64,000 nt of DNA, taken from positions 501,304,594-501,368,593 of the forward strand of contig NC_064619.1 in the NCBI RefSeq assembly GCF_023898315.1, given 5' to 3'. This document shows, one piece after another, positions 63,400-64,000 of this stretch; positions within the stretch are counted from its first letter, which is position 1; every line of letters starts with the position of its first letter. The position numbers were made by a program, and so were the translations under genes. The notes below the pieces were generated by a model. The model saw only the letters and a program-made list of their open reading frames with translations. It did not search any database and was not told the DNA's origin. The DNA comes from Schistocerca nitens (lineage: Eukaryota; Arthropoda; Insecta; Orthoptera; Acrididae).

Positions 63400-64000
63400 C
63401 AAGTAGCATGAAAACTATTCGCTGCCACTATGAGTTTACTGTTACTACCTGATTCCGGCAACTGCTTACTAAAGAAAGCTCGTTCTTGCGAGACGATGCT
63501 TCCGCGGTGAGGGCATGTATGGCAGGGAGTACGTATATAGGGGCATAATTAGCTGACTTTTGTTCCGCTCGCGATTGATGCGCGAGAACGACGACTTCAA
63601 TATGAATTCTTACGAGTCTATATGGAAACTAATTGACAGATGTGATAACAATCAACCCAGCATGACAGATGATGTCTATGAACTCTTTCTGTGGTAAAAG
63701 CGCATATCGCTATAGCAATCCATTTTAAGTGGCAGATTACAGTGTACAATAAATATCTGGGCTTTCTGCAGCCAGATTCAGCTAACGTAAAAACCAAGAA
63801 TTTCCATTAGTAAATCCAGAGAAACTGTGGTCAAAACGTCGATTTTATTCATTTAGTGGCTTATTTTAAAAATCGACGTGGCTCTACAACCAGAAGACTT
63901 TCAGTAACAGTGTGGAGGGTAGCCTTCAATATATTCTTTCTATCTCTCCGCTCTCTCCTCTGCGTTTAACCCTAGAATTCCATTACACTCTTAATGTTTC
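63400..64000. other. Unannotated end of window
   Basis: Nothing recognised. In particular no further FAS1 exon is visible. Confidence 0.5.

Noticed and set aside
1-64000. CRISPR arrays, operons, prokaryotic promoters or ribosome-binding sites
   Set aside because: No regularly spaced short repeats; eukaryotic splice sites and retroelements dominate.

Overview
The window looks like a repeat-dominated insect nuclear genome, most likely an orthopteran (grasshopper or locust, Schistocerca-like). The main reason is a tRNA-derived SINE whose 3' body (tail motif gagccatttgaacca) I recognise from Schistocerca. It occurs here more than ten times, usually flanked by 9-14 bp target-site duplications (TSDs). 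The rest is Tc1/mariner transposons, non-LTR retrotransposons (LINEs), solo LTRs and Penelope-like fragments. There are no operons, CRISPR arrays or prokaryotic features. The organism call is inference from repeat families.

One host gene is supported, on the + strand. Three exons (30239-32771, 37302-37417, 49801-49938) have consensus splice sites and matching phases (1, then 0). They encode a long Pro/Gln/Ser/Thr-rich region followed by the first part of a fasciclin (FAS1) domain. The 5' exons and the rest of the FAS1 domain lie outside the window or were not recognised. The introns are 4.5 and 12.4 kb and are filled with transposons.

Layout. 1-5 kb: LINE fragment, internally deleted mariner, SINEs. 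7-9.3 kb: hammerhead-bearing inverted-repeat element and a dead Tc1 element. 9.6-12.5 kb: 5S-derived SINE, Tc1 copy with broken transposase, palindromic element with a tRNA-like unit in each arm. 15-18.6 kb: SINE, LINE, Penelope-like element with a GIY-YIG remnant. 19.7-25.5 kb: three Tc1-like elements and a GC-rich island. 26-30.2 kb: LINE pieces, a second Penelope-like element with GIY-YIG remnant and hammerhead arms, and a solo LTR inside a LINE that abuts the first host exon. 30.2-50 kb: host gene with intronic elements. 51-59 kb: LINE 3' ends, an intact-ORF transposon with 167-bp inverted repeats, a Tc1 copy sitting exactly between two copies of a tandem duplication. 59.5-63.4 kb: 5'-truncated LINE with 14-bp TSDs, an open-ORF Tc1 copy, SINE.

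The most interesting signal is six hammerhead-ribozyme-like motifs in the outward arms of three inverted-repeat elements (about 7.1-7.8, 27.4-29.0 and 43.4-44.2 kb). The middle one still encodes a Penelope-type GIY-YIG endonuclease C-terminus. Also notable are a Tc1 lineage with a 32-residue second catalytic spacing and SINEs built by exchanging different Pol III heads and tails.
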